Numbered from the stretch's first letter, positions 1 through 9,170 are shown. The stretch is DNA of 64,000 bases from Anaerocolumna sp. (GCA_029256725.1 JAQSXJ010000015.1:1-64000), one strand, 5' to 3'. The notes: generated from the letters alone by a model not told the origin. A program made the numbers and translations.

Positions 1-325
1 GATAATCAATTATATACCTCTCCCTCTTGATAATATATAATTATCCACCAAAACAATTATTTGCCGTCAAGTACAGATAATTCGGTATTATCCTTCATTT
101 ATTATCATAATATTACCATATATTATTCTTAACGACAATACCAATGAATGTATTTTTAATATTCATTTTTAATCCCGGTTTATTCAATCGTAATTAAATG
201 AGTAATTTTAATTGTTAAGTCTTTTATAGCATACTCTCTCACTTTTATATATTTCCTGACCTCTCCAATGGCATAATGGCATCATTCTTATATAAACAGA
301 ATAGAGAGTATGCTTTATTCTAATA
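1..325. other. AT-rich intergenic stretch downstream of the glucanase gene
   Basis: I see no gene here. The stretch is very AT-rich. Its only clear structure is an inverted repeat, AGCATACTCTCT at 228-239 and its complement at 303-314, described separately as a possible terminator. A short palindrome of the form GATAAT...ATTATC lies near positions 28-44. Confidence 0.5.
228..314 (-). terminator. possible terminator or element end after the glucanase
   Basis: Twelve-base arms at 228-239 and 303-314 are perfect inverted complements and enclose about 63 bases. Read on the minus strand, the structure follows the glucanase stop codon and is followed by a modest A/T run. The long loop is unusual for an intrinsic terminator, so it could instead be the remnant of a small inverted-repeat element. 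Confidence 0.35.
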
Positions 326-3300
326 CTACTGCTGCTGCCCCATTACCTTAACATCCCACAAGGAATATCCGTAGGGTAATGCTCTTTCGATTCCCTGAAA
401 TTTTACGTATCTGGCATTAACTGCAGAGAAATTCAGAGTTTCGATACCACCGCTGCCGTTAGTCTGCTTATAGATGCTGGAATAACTGCTGCCATTGGTG
501 GATACCAGTATCTCATACTGCTTTCCATAAGCAGCCTCCCAGTTAAGCACCAGCTGACTAATATTATAAGTTCCTCCAAGGTCAATGACAAACCAGGCAT
601 TATCTGCGTAATTAGAGGACCATCTGGTAGCAGTGTTATTATCTGTCAGACTGGTTTCACCAAAACCGGCTCCTTCTGATCCGGAGGAAGTTACAGTCTT
701 ACCGGCTGCTACGTCTGTATTGGTACCCGGATTACCAGAACCGCCATCCTCTGGTGTTCCTTGCGTTACTCCGTGTATATAAGTAAACGTCTGGGTATCC
801 AGAGCACCATTTCCCGGATTATAAGTAAAGAAATATTCTATCACATCTCCCTGATTAACCGGATTCACGGTATAGGTGTAGCTGCCGTTGCCGCTTCCGC
901 TCATAGCTACATTTATCTGACCGCCATTATTGATTTTATAATGTAAGTCTGCAAAGGTTGCTCCATTAACATAGAATTCTAACTTATTTCCTATTTTTTT
1001 TAGTCCTTTTACACTATCACCTATCACATATACAGTAGAAGCTGCCTTAACGGTAACCTGACAATTTGCTGTTTTATTACCATCTGCTGTCTTAACGGTA
1101 ATTGTAGTTGTACCTGCTGCAACAGCTGTTATCTTACCGTTCTGATCAACTATAGCAATACTGGTATTCGCACTGGACCAGGTAACCTGTTTATACGTGG
1201 CATTAGAGGGACTGATAGTCGCATTCAGAGTAACAGTTGCGCCAACTGTCAATTCCGTTTGTGAAGCACTTAAAACTACGCTAGTTACGGGTACCGTCTG
1301 ACTTCCGCCTGCATTTACCGTTATTAGGCAGGTAGTGGTATATCCACCATCATTTGTTTTTGCTGTAATAGTCGTTGTACCGTTTGAAAGGGCTGTTACC
1401 TGACCGGCACTTACAGTAGCTACTGATGGATTGGAGCAGGTTACATTCTTATTGGTTGCATTGCCAGGTGTAATGGTTCTGTTAATCTGTACTGTCTCAC
1501 CGAGGGTTGATAAAGCTGCGGTCTGTTTGTCCAGTGTAATTCCTGTTACCGGTACATTACTTGGATTTTCACCGTTTGCATCTTTATAGACTCTTACATA
1601 ATCCACCTGCATGCTTGCCGGAATATCTCCCGGATTCGGCGTAACCCCACCGTCAAACCATCCGCCTACCGCAAGATTCATGATAATATAGAACTCCTGA
1701 TCAAAGGGTGCATTGTTATTGGAAGGTGCCCCATTGGAATACCATTGTTCATTGGTAGCTTTAAAGAAGCATACACCGTCTACATACCATTTAATATTAT
1801 CTTCTTCCCATACAACACTGTATACATGATAATCAGAATCTATGGTCTGGCCGTCAGGGAAGGAATAATCTCCACCAATATACGTATTTGCAGGCCATTG
1901 TCCTCCAAAGTGAATAGCACCGCTTGAGGCACCAGGCAGACGTCCTCTTGCTTCCATTACATCTAATTCACCGGAGGCAGCCCAGGTACCATAAGTATCG
2001 TCATTGGGCAGCATCCAGAGCGCAGGCCATAACCCATTTCCTCTTGGAAGCTTTGCACGGAAATCGATTCTTCCATATTTAAAAGTAAAGTTATCTTTTG
2101 TTGTAATCTTACCGGAGGAATAAGGTGCTACACGATTTGGATCCTGTGGAAAGGTCTTAGGATCTTCTAAAGCTGTAATCGTTAGTTTACCATTGTTTAC
2201 TGAAATGTTTCTTTCACTGTTGGTATAATGCTCCAACTCGTTGTTTCCCCAGCCCCAGGTACCGGGATCATCATTGATATAGTAGCCGGTGTTATAATTC
2301 CAAACACTGGTATTCAGAGAAGTTCCGCTGAATTCATCATTCCAGATCAGATTCATACCAGCAACCTCTGGATTTTCAGGTGTACCGAGTTCTATTTCTC
2401 CAAGATCTGATATATCAGGTCTTGGAGCGTTAGGGTTACCGATAAAGGTGTAGTTTACATAATTGTTTCCAATGCTTCCGCCTTTTTGTCCATTGAGGGG
2501 ATATCCGATTCTTATCTCCATATTTACCTGAATCGGCTGGAACCACAGACCATAGATATGATCTACCCAATATCCCCATTGATTCTTATCGGATAGAGTA
2601 TTATAACCATTTCCGGAGTAGCTGAAACTGCTCTTACTAAAGTCGCTCAGTTCCACCCAGACACCATTTACTTTTAACTCATAAACAAACTTATCGAGTT
2701 CTGAACTGATCGGTGCACCTCCATCAATTTTAGGTAAAGGAATACCGATTGCTCCGGTTTCACCGGCTGTAAAAGTGGTTGCATCATATGCAGTTAGATT
2801 ATAATTATTCCTTACCGGCTGATTGTAGGTGATCGTGTATATTAAAGCTGAATTAGAAGTCCTTGATTCCAGTTTAACATTGATGGATTCCGTAACGGTA
2901 AACCAATAGCCGCCTCCTCCGTCAGTAAACTGCCCGAAATTCTTGTCATAAATCCATCCACTGGCTGCATTATTATCAATGTCTATCCAGGTACTGCTTG
3001 CCACAGGCTTCACAAATACCTTTAGATCCTCTGCTACGGCAGCATAAGTGATAGAAGCATCTCCATTAAAGATTGGATACGTAAAGCCGGCTCCCCCTGT
3101 AACTCCTGCTGTAATATCAGGTCCCTGAGTTGCAGCCATGGAGGTGATTGTAGTTTTTGGTAAGTTCGTAAATACCAGTGTATAATCTAATGTAACACCT
3201 GTGGTTTTAGAGGCTAACCTTAAATATGTAGTCTCTGATACCACGAACCAATAACCGTTAAAGCCACCGTCACTCCAATTTCCCCAGTTAACATTGTAAG

Positions 3301-3625
3301 CAAAACTCGTGTTATCGATATTTACCCAGCTGCCATTAACCTTTACATTAACTGTTAAATCGCTGGCAACATCTGCCCATGTGGCTGCGCCACCGTTAAA
3401 TATAGGCATTACAAATCCATAACTTGCCTGCCCAACTCCCGATTTGGTAATAACCGGACCGTCTGCTGCTGAAAAATAAGACATAGACGTAATAGCTGAT
3501 GCTGCCTGAACCTGAGTTCTTCCGCCAAACGGTGTAACAATACTGCATAGAACCAGCATCATTACCATCATAAGGCCAAGTACTCGTCTTTTTATGACTT
3601 TTCCCTTTTGCTTAGATTGCTTCAT
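326..3625 (-). CDS. secreted modular GH16 beta-1,3-glucanase (laminarinase)
   Basis: Predicted extracellular endo-beta-1,3-glucanase. The chosen ATG at 3625 follows a GGGAG ribosome site and opens a signal peptide of about 42 residues (basic start, LGLMMVMMLVLC core, VQAA end). After it come three related repeats of about 110 residues (roughly 43-160, 163-270 and 275-400) rich in W, G and Y. The GH16 domain (about 420-680) shows the catalytic ELDVME motif near residue 555. Two BIG2 Ig-like domains (about 690-860), a CBM56-like beta-1,3-glucan-binding domain (about 865-960) and a C-terminal F5/8 type C/CBM32 domain follow. An in-frame extension reaches 3820, including a GTG behind AAGGAGG, but it lacks secretion features. 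No S-layer or sortase anchor is visible. The family and fold are clear; laminarin specificity is inferred from the CBM56-like module. Confidence 0.9.
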   Translation of the reverse strand: MKQSKQKGKVIKRRVLGLMMVMMLVLCSIVTPFGGRTQVQAASAITSMSYFSAADGPVITKSGVGQASYGFVMPIFNGGAATWADVASDLTVNVKVNGSWVNIDNTSFAYNVNWGNWSDGGFNGYWFVVSETTYLRLASKTTGVTLDYTLVFTNLPKTTITSMAATQGPDITAGVTGGAGFTYPIFNGDASITYAAVAEDLKVFVKPVASSTWIDIDNNAASGWIYDKNFGQFTDGGGGYWFTVTESINVKLESRTSNSALIYTITYNQPVRNNYNLTAYDATTFTAGETGAIGIPLPKIDGGAPISSELDKFVYELKVNGVWVELSDFSKSSFSYSGNGYNTLSDKNQWGYWVDHIYGLWFQPIQVNMEIRIGYPLNGQKGGSIGNNYVNYTFIGNPNAPRPDISDLGEIELGTPENPEVAGMNLIWNDEFSGTSLNTSVWNYNTGYYINDDPGTWGWGNNELEHYTNSERNISVNNGKLTITALEDPKTFPQDPNRVAPYSSGKITTKDNFTFKYGRIDFRAKLPRGNGLWPALWMLPNDDTYGTWAASGELDVMEARGRLPGASSGAIHFGGQWPANTYIGGDYSFPDGQTIDSDYHVYSVVWEEDNIKWYVDGVCFFKATNEQWYSNGAPSNNNAPFDQEFYIIMNLAVGGWFDGGVTPNPGDIPASMQVDYVRVYKDANGENPSNVPVTGITLDKQTAALSTLGETVQINRTITPGNATNKNVTCSNPSVATVSAGQVTALSNGTTTITAKTNDGGYTTTCLITVNAGGSQTVPVTSVVLSASQTELTVGATVTLNATISPSNATYKQVTWSSANTSIAIVDQNGKITAVAAGTTTITVKTADGNKTANCQVTVKAASTVYVIGDSVKGLKKIGNKLEFYVNGATFADLHYKINNGGQINVAMSGSGNGSYTYTVNPVNQGDVIEYFFTYNPGNGALDTQTFTYIHGVTQGTPEDGGSGNPGTNTDVAAGKTVTSSGSEGAGFGETSLTDNNTATRWSSNYADNAWFVIDLGGTYNISQLVLNWEAAYGKQYEILVSTNGSSYSSIYKQTNGSGGIETLNFSAVNARYVKFQGIERALPYGYSLWDVKVMGQQQ

Positions 3626-3630
3626 TCTTA

Positions 3631-3660
3631 GCTCCCATCTGCGTGCTTTAGCACGCGTAC
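3631..3660 (-). promoter_or_regulatory. leader hairpin directly upstream of the glucanase ribosome site
   Basis: On the minus strand a 6-bp stem (GCGTGC / GCACGC, 3641-3646 and 3651-3656) with a TAAA loop is followed by AGATGGGAG, the ribosome binding site of the glucanase. A near-identical unit with a covarying stem precedes phoB at 9176-9200. Just upstream, a second hairpin (AGTGAAAG paired with CTTTTCACT, about 3673-3695) lies beside an AAGGAGG. A role in translation control is inference. Confidence 0.45.
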
Positions 3661-3938
3661 AAATCAGGGGGAGTGAAAAGTATATTTCTTTCACTCTTTT
3701 CCTCCTTATTAATTTGGTTAACAGTTCCCTTAAGTCTTTAGAAATAAGCATGGCTGTTTCTATTCGGCTTATTTCTCCTCTCCTCCTGTTACTTACATTG
3801 TAATTGGCAAAATCATGCAATTAAAAGGGGGATTTTTTTATTTTAGTGTGTATTTTTTATTTTAGGGGATTTTTTAGATATTTTGTATGCTATAAGAAAG
3901 ATTTTATTAATAGAATTGTCAATATGTTATAATTTTAA

Positions 3939-3954
3939 CTAGAGTGCGTCGGAA
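3939..3954. repeat. solitary degenerate end of a CTAG-type MITE
   Basis: CTAGAGTGCGTCGGAA resembles the terminal repeat CTAGGGTGTGTCTGAA of the element at 14508-14690. No matching right end is visible nearby, so this is probably a decayed or truncated copy. Confidence 0.3.
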
Positions 3955-4037
3955 TATTGATAAATCCGGACTGGAAGTTCCATTTCAGGTGAGACAATAA
4001 AAAAAAGACATCATTGGGTGCGAAGTGGTGCTTAAAA

Positions 4038-4250
4038 AAGGGGCTGTTACAAAATGGCTGTAAGAAGAGAATACCGTATCTTTCCTGTAAAACACTGCCC
4101 GAAAGGCCTGCTGCCGATTTTGTGTGCTCAAAGCGAACATTTTTTGTACGATTATAACGCACGAAATTAGTAATGGGTCTTGAAATAGGTATGTGGAGGA
4201 AAGCCATGGGTCTTCTTACAGCAACATTGTTAAAATGCAACAGCCCCTGT
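4038..4250. mobile_element. MITE-like element with GGGGCTGTT terminal inverted repeats
   Basis: The left end (4038-4068) begins AAGGGGCTGTTACA and continues to GCTGTAAGAAGA; the right end (4211-4250) is its inverted complement with a small internal gap. The element is about 210 bp and has no credible coding potential. Such GGGGCTGTTGCA-type ends are common on IS elements and derived MITEs of clostridia, so a non-autonomous element is the best reading; the parent family is not certain. With the end at 3939 it fills most of the gap between the glucanase and the DinB-like gene. Confidence 0.55.
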
Positions 4251-4264
4251 TCTTATATTTAACC

Positions 4265-4948
4265 TTAACTGTTTCTCATCAGCTTCTTTTTTAATTTCAT
4301 GCTGTCATTCAAATGCCCTATTTGATGTCTGGTTATTGGCATAAGCAAAATTCCTGCAACATTCTTTCTGCCCCAAAAATCAAGCAGCCACAAGGAATCC
4401 GGATGTTTTGTTACACCGCCTTCTTCAAGGATTCTTGCTATACTCTCAGATCTTACCTTACGCTTTATATCAGCCGGTGCCAAACTATTAACAATACTTC
4501 GCGTTCTAACTCCAACTGCCTTACGGTAATTCCTTAATTCTTCTAAATTTATGGAGTTACTCAAATCAAGGATTTCTCCATCTGTCATGGCATTTCCGGT
4601 ATCTGTAACAGTCACTCCAAGCCGCTTAAGCCAGTCCTCATTTAATACCTGCTCTTTCTCTTGTATTAAAATATTGGCTGTTAAATCTTCAATTCTTGTG
4701 ATATGCCATAAATTCCAGACAATCGTTACATCTTTTATTGTTGGCATTACAGTGAAGGCTTCTTTTGTTAACCCGCTCATTAGTTCATCATAATAACTAT
4801 CCTCGCAATTATTTGATATCTCTGCCGTATGCACTATCCCATGTAAGTACAAACACAGTTCCATTGCCTCTGTAAATTTTTCAGTGTTTGAGATTGATTC
4901 CTTTAATTGCGCCTGTCTTGGATTCCAGTCACTACCTACCTGAAACAT
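4265..4948 (-). CDS. DinB-like (DinB/YfiT superfamily) protein
   Basis: A 227-residue soluble protein with no signal peptide or membrane segment. The segment WNLWHITRIEDLTANIL (about residues 79-95) and a C-terminal MPITRHQIGHLND are the helices that carry metal-ligand histidines in the DinB/YfiT four-helix-bundle superfamily. Members are small-thiol transferases or damage-induced proteins, and most have no known reaction. The start has AAGGAGAAT upstream. It lies 11 bp downstream of the CoiA-like gene on the same strand, so the two are probably cotranscribed. Superfamily membership is fairly clear; the biochemical role is unknown. Confidence 0.7.
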   Translation of the reverse strand: MFQVGSDWNPRQAQLKESISNTEKFTEAMELCLYLHGIVHTAEISNNCEDSYYDELMSGLTKEAFTVMPTIKDVTIVWNLWHITRIEDLTANILIQEKEQVLNEDWLKRLGVTVTDTGNAMTDGEILDLSNSINLEELRNYRKAVGVRTRSIVNSLAPADIKRKVRSESIARILEEGGVTKHPDSLWLLDFWGRKNVAGILLMPITRHQIGHLNDSMKLKKKLMRNS

Positions 4949-4959
4949 AAATATTCTCC

Positions 4960-5808
4960 TTAGATTATTTTTTTCTCTCGGATAAAAAATCTGTATTTTT
5001 CTGAAACCAACTGTTCCTGCCCCTCAAGCATCAGCCTTATTGCATTTTCAAGCACATCTCCTCTGATTCCCTCCGGCAGTGAAAGGTACTCCTCCATCTC
5101 CTGACATTCCTTATAGAACTCCTCAGACAGATTCCCCCGCCTGCTTAATATCAGTTCTGAAACAGGTACTTCTTTTCGTATAGTAACCACTTTTCTTACC
5201 TTGCCAAAATGATTATCAAAATTCTTCTTTAGGTATATCCTTTCAGAAGCGGATTCCAGAAAAGCGCAATAACCCATGGATTTCTGAATAAGGCTCTGAT
5301 ACCAGGAAAGCTGCTGGTCATTTTTATTCACCCTGGGGTTTAAGATATATACCGGAAGGATTCCCTCTGCCCGGTAATAATCATCTCTTAGATAAAACTC
5401 CTCAATTCCGGTGCTGTATAGTCTATACTCTACCGCCATAGAACCACCATCTGTAAAGGTTATATAAAAGCTGGTGTACAATCCGTTTTTTAACTTATAT
5501 CTGGTATGTATCTCTGCCTGGGGAAAACTCCTTTTAAGAAGGTTATACAATAAACGTTTTCCTTTCAGTGCTTCTTCCGATTCTCTGTTCCCGGAATATT
5601 CACAGGCAGTCGTATCATAATGGGCAAAGTAAGGTTCCTTGATCAAACCCGCTGCCAGGTATACCCTCTCTCCGCACTCCCCACAGACCAGTTCTCCTTT
5701 GGAAGCAGCCATTTTCCACTTTTCCACCAGATCAACCCTATAAAAGCCGGCAGCATCTTTTAACTCATATGCACAGATTTCTTCGCCTTTATAGAAACAG
5801 TTTTCCAT
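4960..5808 (-). CDS. CoiA-like competence/nuclease family protein
   Basis: The start is placed at the ATG at 5808 (GGAGG about 11 bases upstream); an in-frame GTG 14 codons earlier lacks a ribosome site. Residues about 38-70 carry CGECG, then an AGLIKEPYFAHYD segment and a further Cys. This matches the N-terminal zinc-like and HFAH-type region of CoiA, a protein needed for DNA uptake or recombination in streptococci. A restriction-endonuclease-like core (about 85-160) with conserved acidic and Lys residues may follow. The remaining C-terminal part is charged and unassigned. Cotranscribed with the DinB-like gene. Function in this organism is inference. Confidence 0.6.
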   Translation of the reverse strand: MENCFYKGEEICAYELKDAAGFYRVDLVEKWKMAASKGELVCGECGERVYLAAGLIKEPYFAHYDTTACEYSGNRESEEALKGKRLLYNLLKRSFPQAEIHTRYKLKNGLYTSFYITFTDGGSMAVEYRLYSTGIEEFYLRDDYYRAEGILPVYILNPRVNKNDQQLSWYQSLIQKSMGYCAFLESASERIYLKKNFDNHFGKVRKVVTIRKEVPVSELILSRRGNLSEEFYKECQEMEEYLSLPEGIRGDVLENAIRLMLEGQEQLVSEKYRFFIREKKII

Positions 5809-5876
5809 ACTCCCTCGTTCCTCCGAATCTCTTACCGGATAATTCTGCACAGCCTAGATTTCTGCCAGATTCCAAT

Positions 5877-5945
5877 CAGTGATTTTATGTACAGTGATTT
5901 TATGCAGTGATTTTATATACAGTGATTTTATATACAGTAATTTTA
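5877..5945. repeat. short tandem repeat, unit CAGTGATTTTATATA
   Basis: Four units of 13-15 bases (5877, 5892, 5905, 5920) and a partial fifth follow one another with no spacer. They lie in the divergent gap between the CoiA-like gene and the membrane protein gene at 6096. There is no spacer diversity, so it is not a CRISPR array. It may be a slippage-prone tract in the promoter region. Confidence 0.7.
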
Positions 5946-6095
5946 CAGCTTGTATTAATCTTTAACACGTTCATACCAACATTATTTTATATTTTTCATA
6001 TAGGATTTGCTTAAATTATCCACACAGGATATAATATTTAAAAGTAGTGTATCACATAAAACCTGACATATAAACAAACTGAAAGGAAAAATTTC

Positions 6096-6752
6096 ATGAA
6101 AAAGTTTAAAATTTCCGATATTGGCATCGGAATATTGTTTACACTGTTCTTTATCTCTGCTGGTGTTATTCTGGCGGTAAATTTCCGCCCCCTTTATTAT
6201 CTTGATATAAAGTTTCTGGAAATAGAAAAGACCTCCGGACTGGAGGCCTCTGTCATAAAAGAAAATTATGATGCTCTGATTGATTACAACTCACCTTTCT
6301 TTAAGGGTAAGCTTGAATTTCCAACCCTGCCGGCATCGGCATCCGGACTGGAACATTTTGTAGAGGTTAAAAATATTTTTGTCAGTTTCTATACAATATT
6401 TGCTGTCACAGCAATAGCTCTGCTTCTTATTCTGTTATATAAGAAGAAAAAGAAAGATTACAGTTACCTGCCTGTATCAAGTATAACCATTCTAGCATTG
6501 CCTATTATTGTTGGACTAGCTTGTGCTATTAATTTTGATAAACTCTTTATTGTCTTTCACAAGATATTTTTCCGCAATGATTACTGGCTGTTTGATCCGG
6601 CCACAGATCCAATTATCAATCTGCTGCCGGATACTTTCTTTATGCACTGCCTGTTCATCATTCTAGGTATCCTGCTACTCGGAAGCCTACTTCTGTTTTT
6701 GATTTCCCGCATTATACGGAAGAGTAATAATAAATTCCGTTCCAACACCTAA
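6096..6752 (+). CDS. TIGR01906/DUF1461 family integral membrane protein
   Basis: A 218-residue protein with four hydrophobic segments (about 8-28, 98-115, 127-145 and 183-207) and a large extracytoplasmic loop between the first two (YYLDIKFLEIEK through the NYDALIDYNSPF region). That loop, with ENYDALIDYN and a following FPxLPxS-type segment, is characteristic of the TIGR01906 membrane family found in Firmicutes, whose role is unknown. A GAAAGGAAA site precedes the ATG. The last 66 bases overlap the end of the convergent phoR gene. Confidence 0.75.
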   Translation: MKKFKISDIGIGILFTLFFISAGVILAVNFRPLYYLDIKFLEIEKTSGLEASVIKENYDALIDYNSPFFKGKLEFPTLPASASGLEHFVEVKNIFVSFYTIFAVTAIALLLILLYKKKKKDYSYLPVSSITILALPIIVGLACAINFDKLFIVFHKIFFRNDYWLFDPATDPIINLLPDTFFMHCLFIILGILLLGSLLLFLISRIIRKSNNKFRSNT

Positions 6753-8447
6753 AGTACTGTTTACCTGTATATTGCCGTTATAAAGTTCAACAATGTGCTT
6801 TACAATGGAAAGTCCAAGGCCGGTTCCACCCTGTTTACGGGATCGGCCTTTGTCGACCCTGTAAAAACGTTCAAATATCCGAGCCAAATATTCCTTTTCA
6901 ATACCGATACCAGTATCTTTCACAGAAAGTAGCAGATCATTTTCTTCTTCCTTTAGGCTTACTGTTATGGTTCCTTCTTCTGTATACTTTATTGCATTGT
7001 CAAGAAGATTAATAAGCAGCTGTTTCATTCTGTCAGGATTACAGTAAAAAGGTTTCAGATACGGCTGAGGCTCAAAGATAATCTGAATGGGAGAATCCTG
7101 TATCTCCGGATGAAGCAATTCTATCACCGCATTAACACATTCATTTAAGTCACTGGGAACTCTTTCAAATTCTCTTTTCGATTCAATTTCCTGCAGTATG
7201 AGGATATCCTGTATAAGCGAGAACAGTCGCTCTGCTTCTATATCAATAATATCAAGAAAACGATTTGCAACCGCTTCTTCTTTCATTGCACCGCTTTTAA
7301 GTGTATCTATAAAACCTCTGATAGAGGTCAGTGGAGTCTTTAATTCATGTGTTACATTGGACACAAAGTCTCTTCGCATATTTTCAAGCTTCTTTAACTG
7401 GGTAATATCTTCAATAATCAGAAGTATTCCAAAGGACTTTTCACCATCCAGTCCTAATGGCGTTCCTGTTACTCTGATATAACGCACGCCCTGGCCTGAA
7501 ATGGAACCTTCTTTCATAACACTGCTTTTCATTTCCTTTACTTCATCAATGGCATCAAAGACTGCTGCATTTCTGAATAAGGTAAAAAGAGACTGCCCTG
7601 AGGCTATGGATTTGCTATTGTTACAAATCTTTTCAAAGGATCTGTTATAAAAAAGGATATCACTGCTGTCATCAATGGCTACTACACCAGCTTCCATACT
7701 GCTGAGCATTGCTTCTAACTCCGCATTCCTCTGGGTCAGGTTTGAAATATTACTTTTCAGATTTACTGCCATAATATTAAAAGCACGGGCCAATTTCCCA
7801 ACTACCGACTTATCTCTGGTATAAATCTTTATATTATAATCTCCGTCAGATATTCTTTCTGCCGCTTTGGCAACCTCATTAATGGGTTTGGTCAGCAGCT
7901 TCGTAAAGATCGCTGCCGCTGCCATGGCCAGACCAACACAGAGAACAACTGTTATAAGCAGCGAGTCTGCCAGTTTGTCATAAAGTCCTTGAAGTGTAGA
8001 AAATGGCAGAGAGATACGGATTACACCGTCAAAATTATCAGTATGAATAGGCACTGCACTATATGAATATTCTCTTTTCATTGTCTGTGAGTGTCTGGTT
8101 ACAGAAATACTCTCACCCTTTAGTGCTCCTATAACTTCTTCTCTTGACTTATGGTTTTCTTGTTTACCATCAGTTTCTGAATCTGCTACTACGTTACCTT
8201 CCTGATCTATGATGGTAATTCTGCAGTTGTACTTTTCCTCATATTTATCTACAAAGTCTTCATAATCTTGGGCTGTGTTAAAGGTGTTTAACATAAACAT
8301 ATCTCCAACCATTTCAGCCTGAGTAAGATATCGTTCCTTACTCAGGTTATAAAGATAGTCAGAGGTTTCAAACCAGAATAATATACCTGTTATTCCAAGG
8401 GCAAGTACAATGGTAATCAGATAGCTTACATAAAGTTTCTTCTGCAT
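6687..8447 (-). CDS. phoR: phosphate sensor histidine kinase PhoR-like
   Basis: Membrane-bound histidine kinase of about 586 residues. Order: TM1 (about 8-28), an extracytoplasmic sensor of about 130 residues, TM2 (about 160-185), HAMP, a PAS-like domain, HisKA with the phosphoacceptor VTHELKTPL near residue 367, and HATPase with an N box (LLDNAIKYT), DTGIGI and GGTGLGLSIV. This is the PhoR/PnpS architecture. The ATG at 8447 is preferred over the GTG at 8459 because the GGAGG at the phoB stop is too close to the GTG. It follows phoB directly and is the last gene of the pst-phoU-phoBR unit, so it should sense phosphate status through PhoU/Pst and phosphorylate PhoB. Its 3' end overlaps the convergent gene. 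Confidence 0.88.
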   Translation of the reverse strand: MQKKLYVSYLITIVLALGITGILFWFETSDYLYNLSKERYLTQAEMVGDMFMLNTFNTAQDYEDFVDKYEEKYNCRITIIDQEGNVVADSETDGKQENHKSREEVIGALKGESISVTRHSQTMKREYSYSAVPIHTDNFDGVIRISLPFSTLQGLYDKLADSLLITVVLCVGLAMAAAAIFTKLLTKPINEVAKAAERISDGDYNIKIYTRDKSVVGKLARAFNIMAVNLKSNISNLTQRNAELEAMLSSMEAGVVAIDDSSDILFYNRSFEKICNNSKSIASGQSLFTLFRNAAVFDAIDEVKEMKSSVMKEGSISGQGVRYIRVTGTPLGLDGEKSFGILLIIEDITQLKKLENMRRDFVSNVTHELKTPLTSIRGFIDTLKSGAMKEEAVANRFLDIIDIEAERLFSLIQDILILQEIESKREFERVPSDLNECVNAVIELLHPEIQDSPIQIIFEPQPYLKPFYCNPDRMKQLLINLLDNAIKYTEEGTITVSLKEEENDLLLSVKDTGIGIEKEYLARIFERFYRVDKGRSRKQGGTGLGLSIVKHIVELYNGNIQVNSTLGVGTEFIITLPYNAGNQKQK

Positions 8448-8465
8448 TCTAAACTTCACCCTCCA

Positions 8466-9170
8466 TTATGCGAATTTATATCCCATACCCCTTACTGTTT
8501 TGATATAAATAGGATGGCTTTCATCCTTTTCGATTTTTTTACGCAGGTTACTTACATGAACATCCACCGTTCTTGTCTCTCCGATGTAATCATAACCCCA
8601 CACTTTCTCTAAGAGATTGTCTCTTGTAAATACAATACCCCTGTTTTTTGCTAAAAGGTACAATAATTCAAATTCTTTAAAGGAAAGCTCAATGGGTCTC
8701 CCTTCAAAAGTTACAGTCCTTCTGGAACGATTGATTTCCATGCTGTCGATAATCAGCTTCTCTTCTCTCTCATCCTCGGTCTCTGTTACCTTTGCTATCC
8801 CTTCTGTTCTGCGCAGCACTGCCTTAATTCTGGCAAGAAGCTCATGAATACCAAAAGGCTTCACAAGATAATCATCTGAGCCAACTTCAAGTCCTACCAC
8901 CTTACTGATTTCATCACTTTTAGCTGTAAGGAATATTACAGGTATTCTATTATTTGATTTATCAGCACGTATTCTTCTTAATACTTCAATTCCATCCATT
9001 CCCGGCAGCATCCAGTCTAAGAGCACTATGTCAACCTTTTCTGCTGCCAGAATTTCCAGGGCATGCTCTCCGGATTCTGACTTTAATACCTTGTAACCGT
9101 CTCGTTCCAGGTTATAGGCCAGCAATTCCAGTATGTGTTCTTCATCATCAACTGCTAATATGGTTTTCAT
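8466..9170 (-). CDS. phoB: phosphate response regulator PhoB/PhoP
   Basis: OmpR/PhoB-class regulator of about 234 residues. The receiver domain has the acidic pair D8-D9, phosphoacceptor D52 (LLDWMLPG), a switch Thr in FLTAKSD and Lys in LVKPFG. The C-terminal winged helix ends in WGYDYIGETRTVDVHVSNLRKK, the standard DNA-recognition region. The ATG at 9170 is preferred over the overlapping GTG one codon upstream. The ribosome site GGGAG follows a small hairpin shared with the glucanase leader. It lies between phoU and phoR and is the likely activator of the Pho box upstream of pstS. Confidence 0.9.
   Translation of the reverse strand: MKTILAVDDEEHILELLAYNLERDGYKVLKSESGEHALEILAAEKVDIVLLDWMLPGMDGIEVLRRIRADKSNNRIPVIFLTAKSDEISKVVGLEVGSDDYLVKPFGIHELLARIKAVLRRTEGIAKVTETEDEREEKLIIDSMEINRSRRTVTFEGRPIELSFKEFELLYLLAKNRGIVFTRDNLLEKVWGYDYIGETRTVDVHVSNLRKKIEKDESHPIYIKTVRGMGYKFA

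Noticed and set aside
3935-4240. 101-codon minus-strand reading frame downstream of the DinB-like gene
   Set aside because: It runs through the MITE with GGGGCTGTT ends, has no ribosome site and has no protein-like pattern; it is a chance frame in repeat DNA.
5877-5945. Possible CRISPR-like repeat cluster
   Set aside because: The units are adjacent with no spacers and no cas genes lie nearby; it is a simple tandem repeat.
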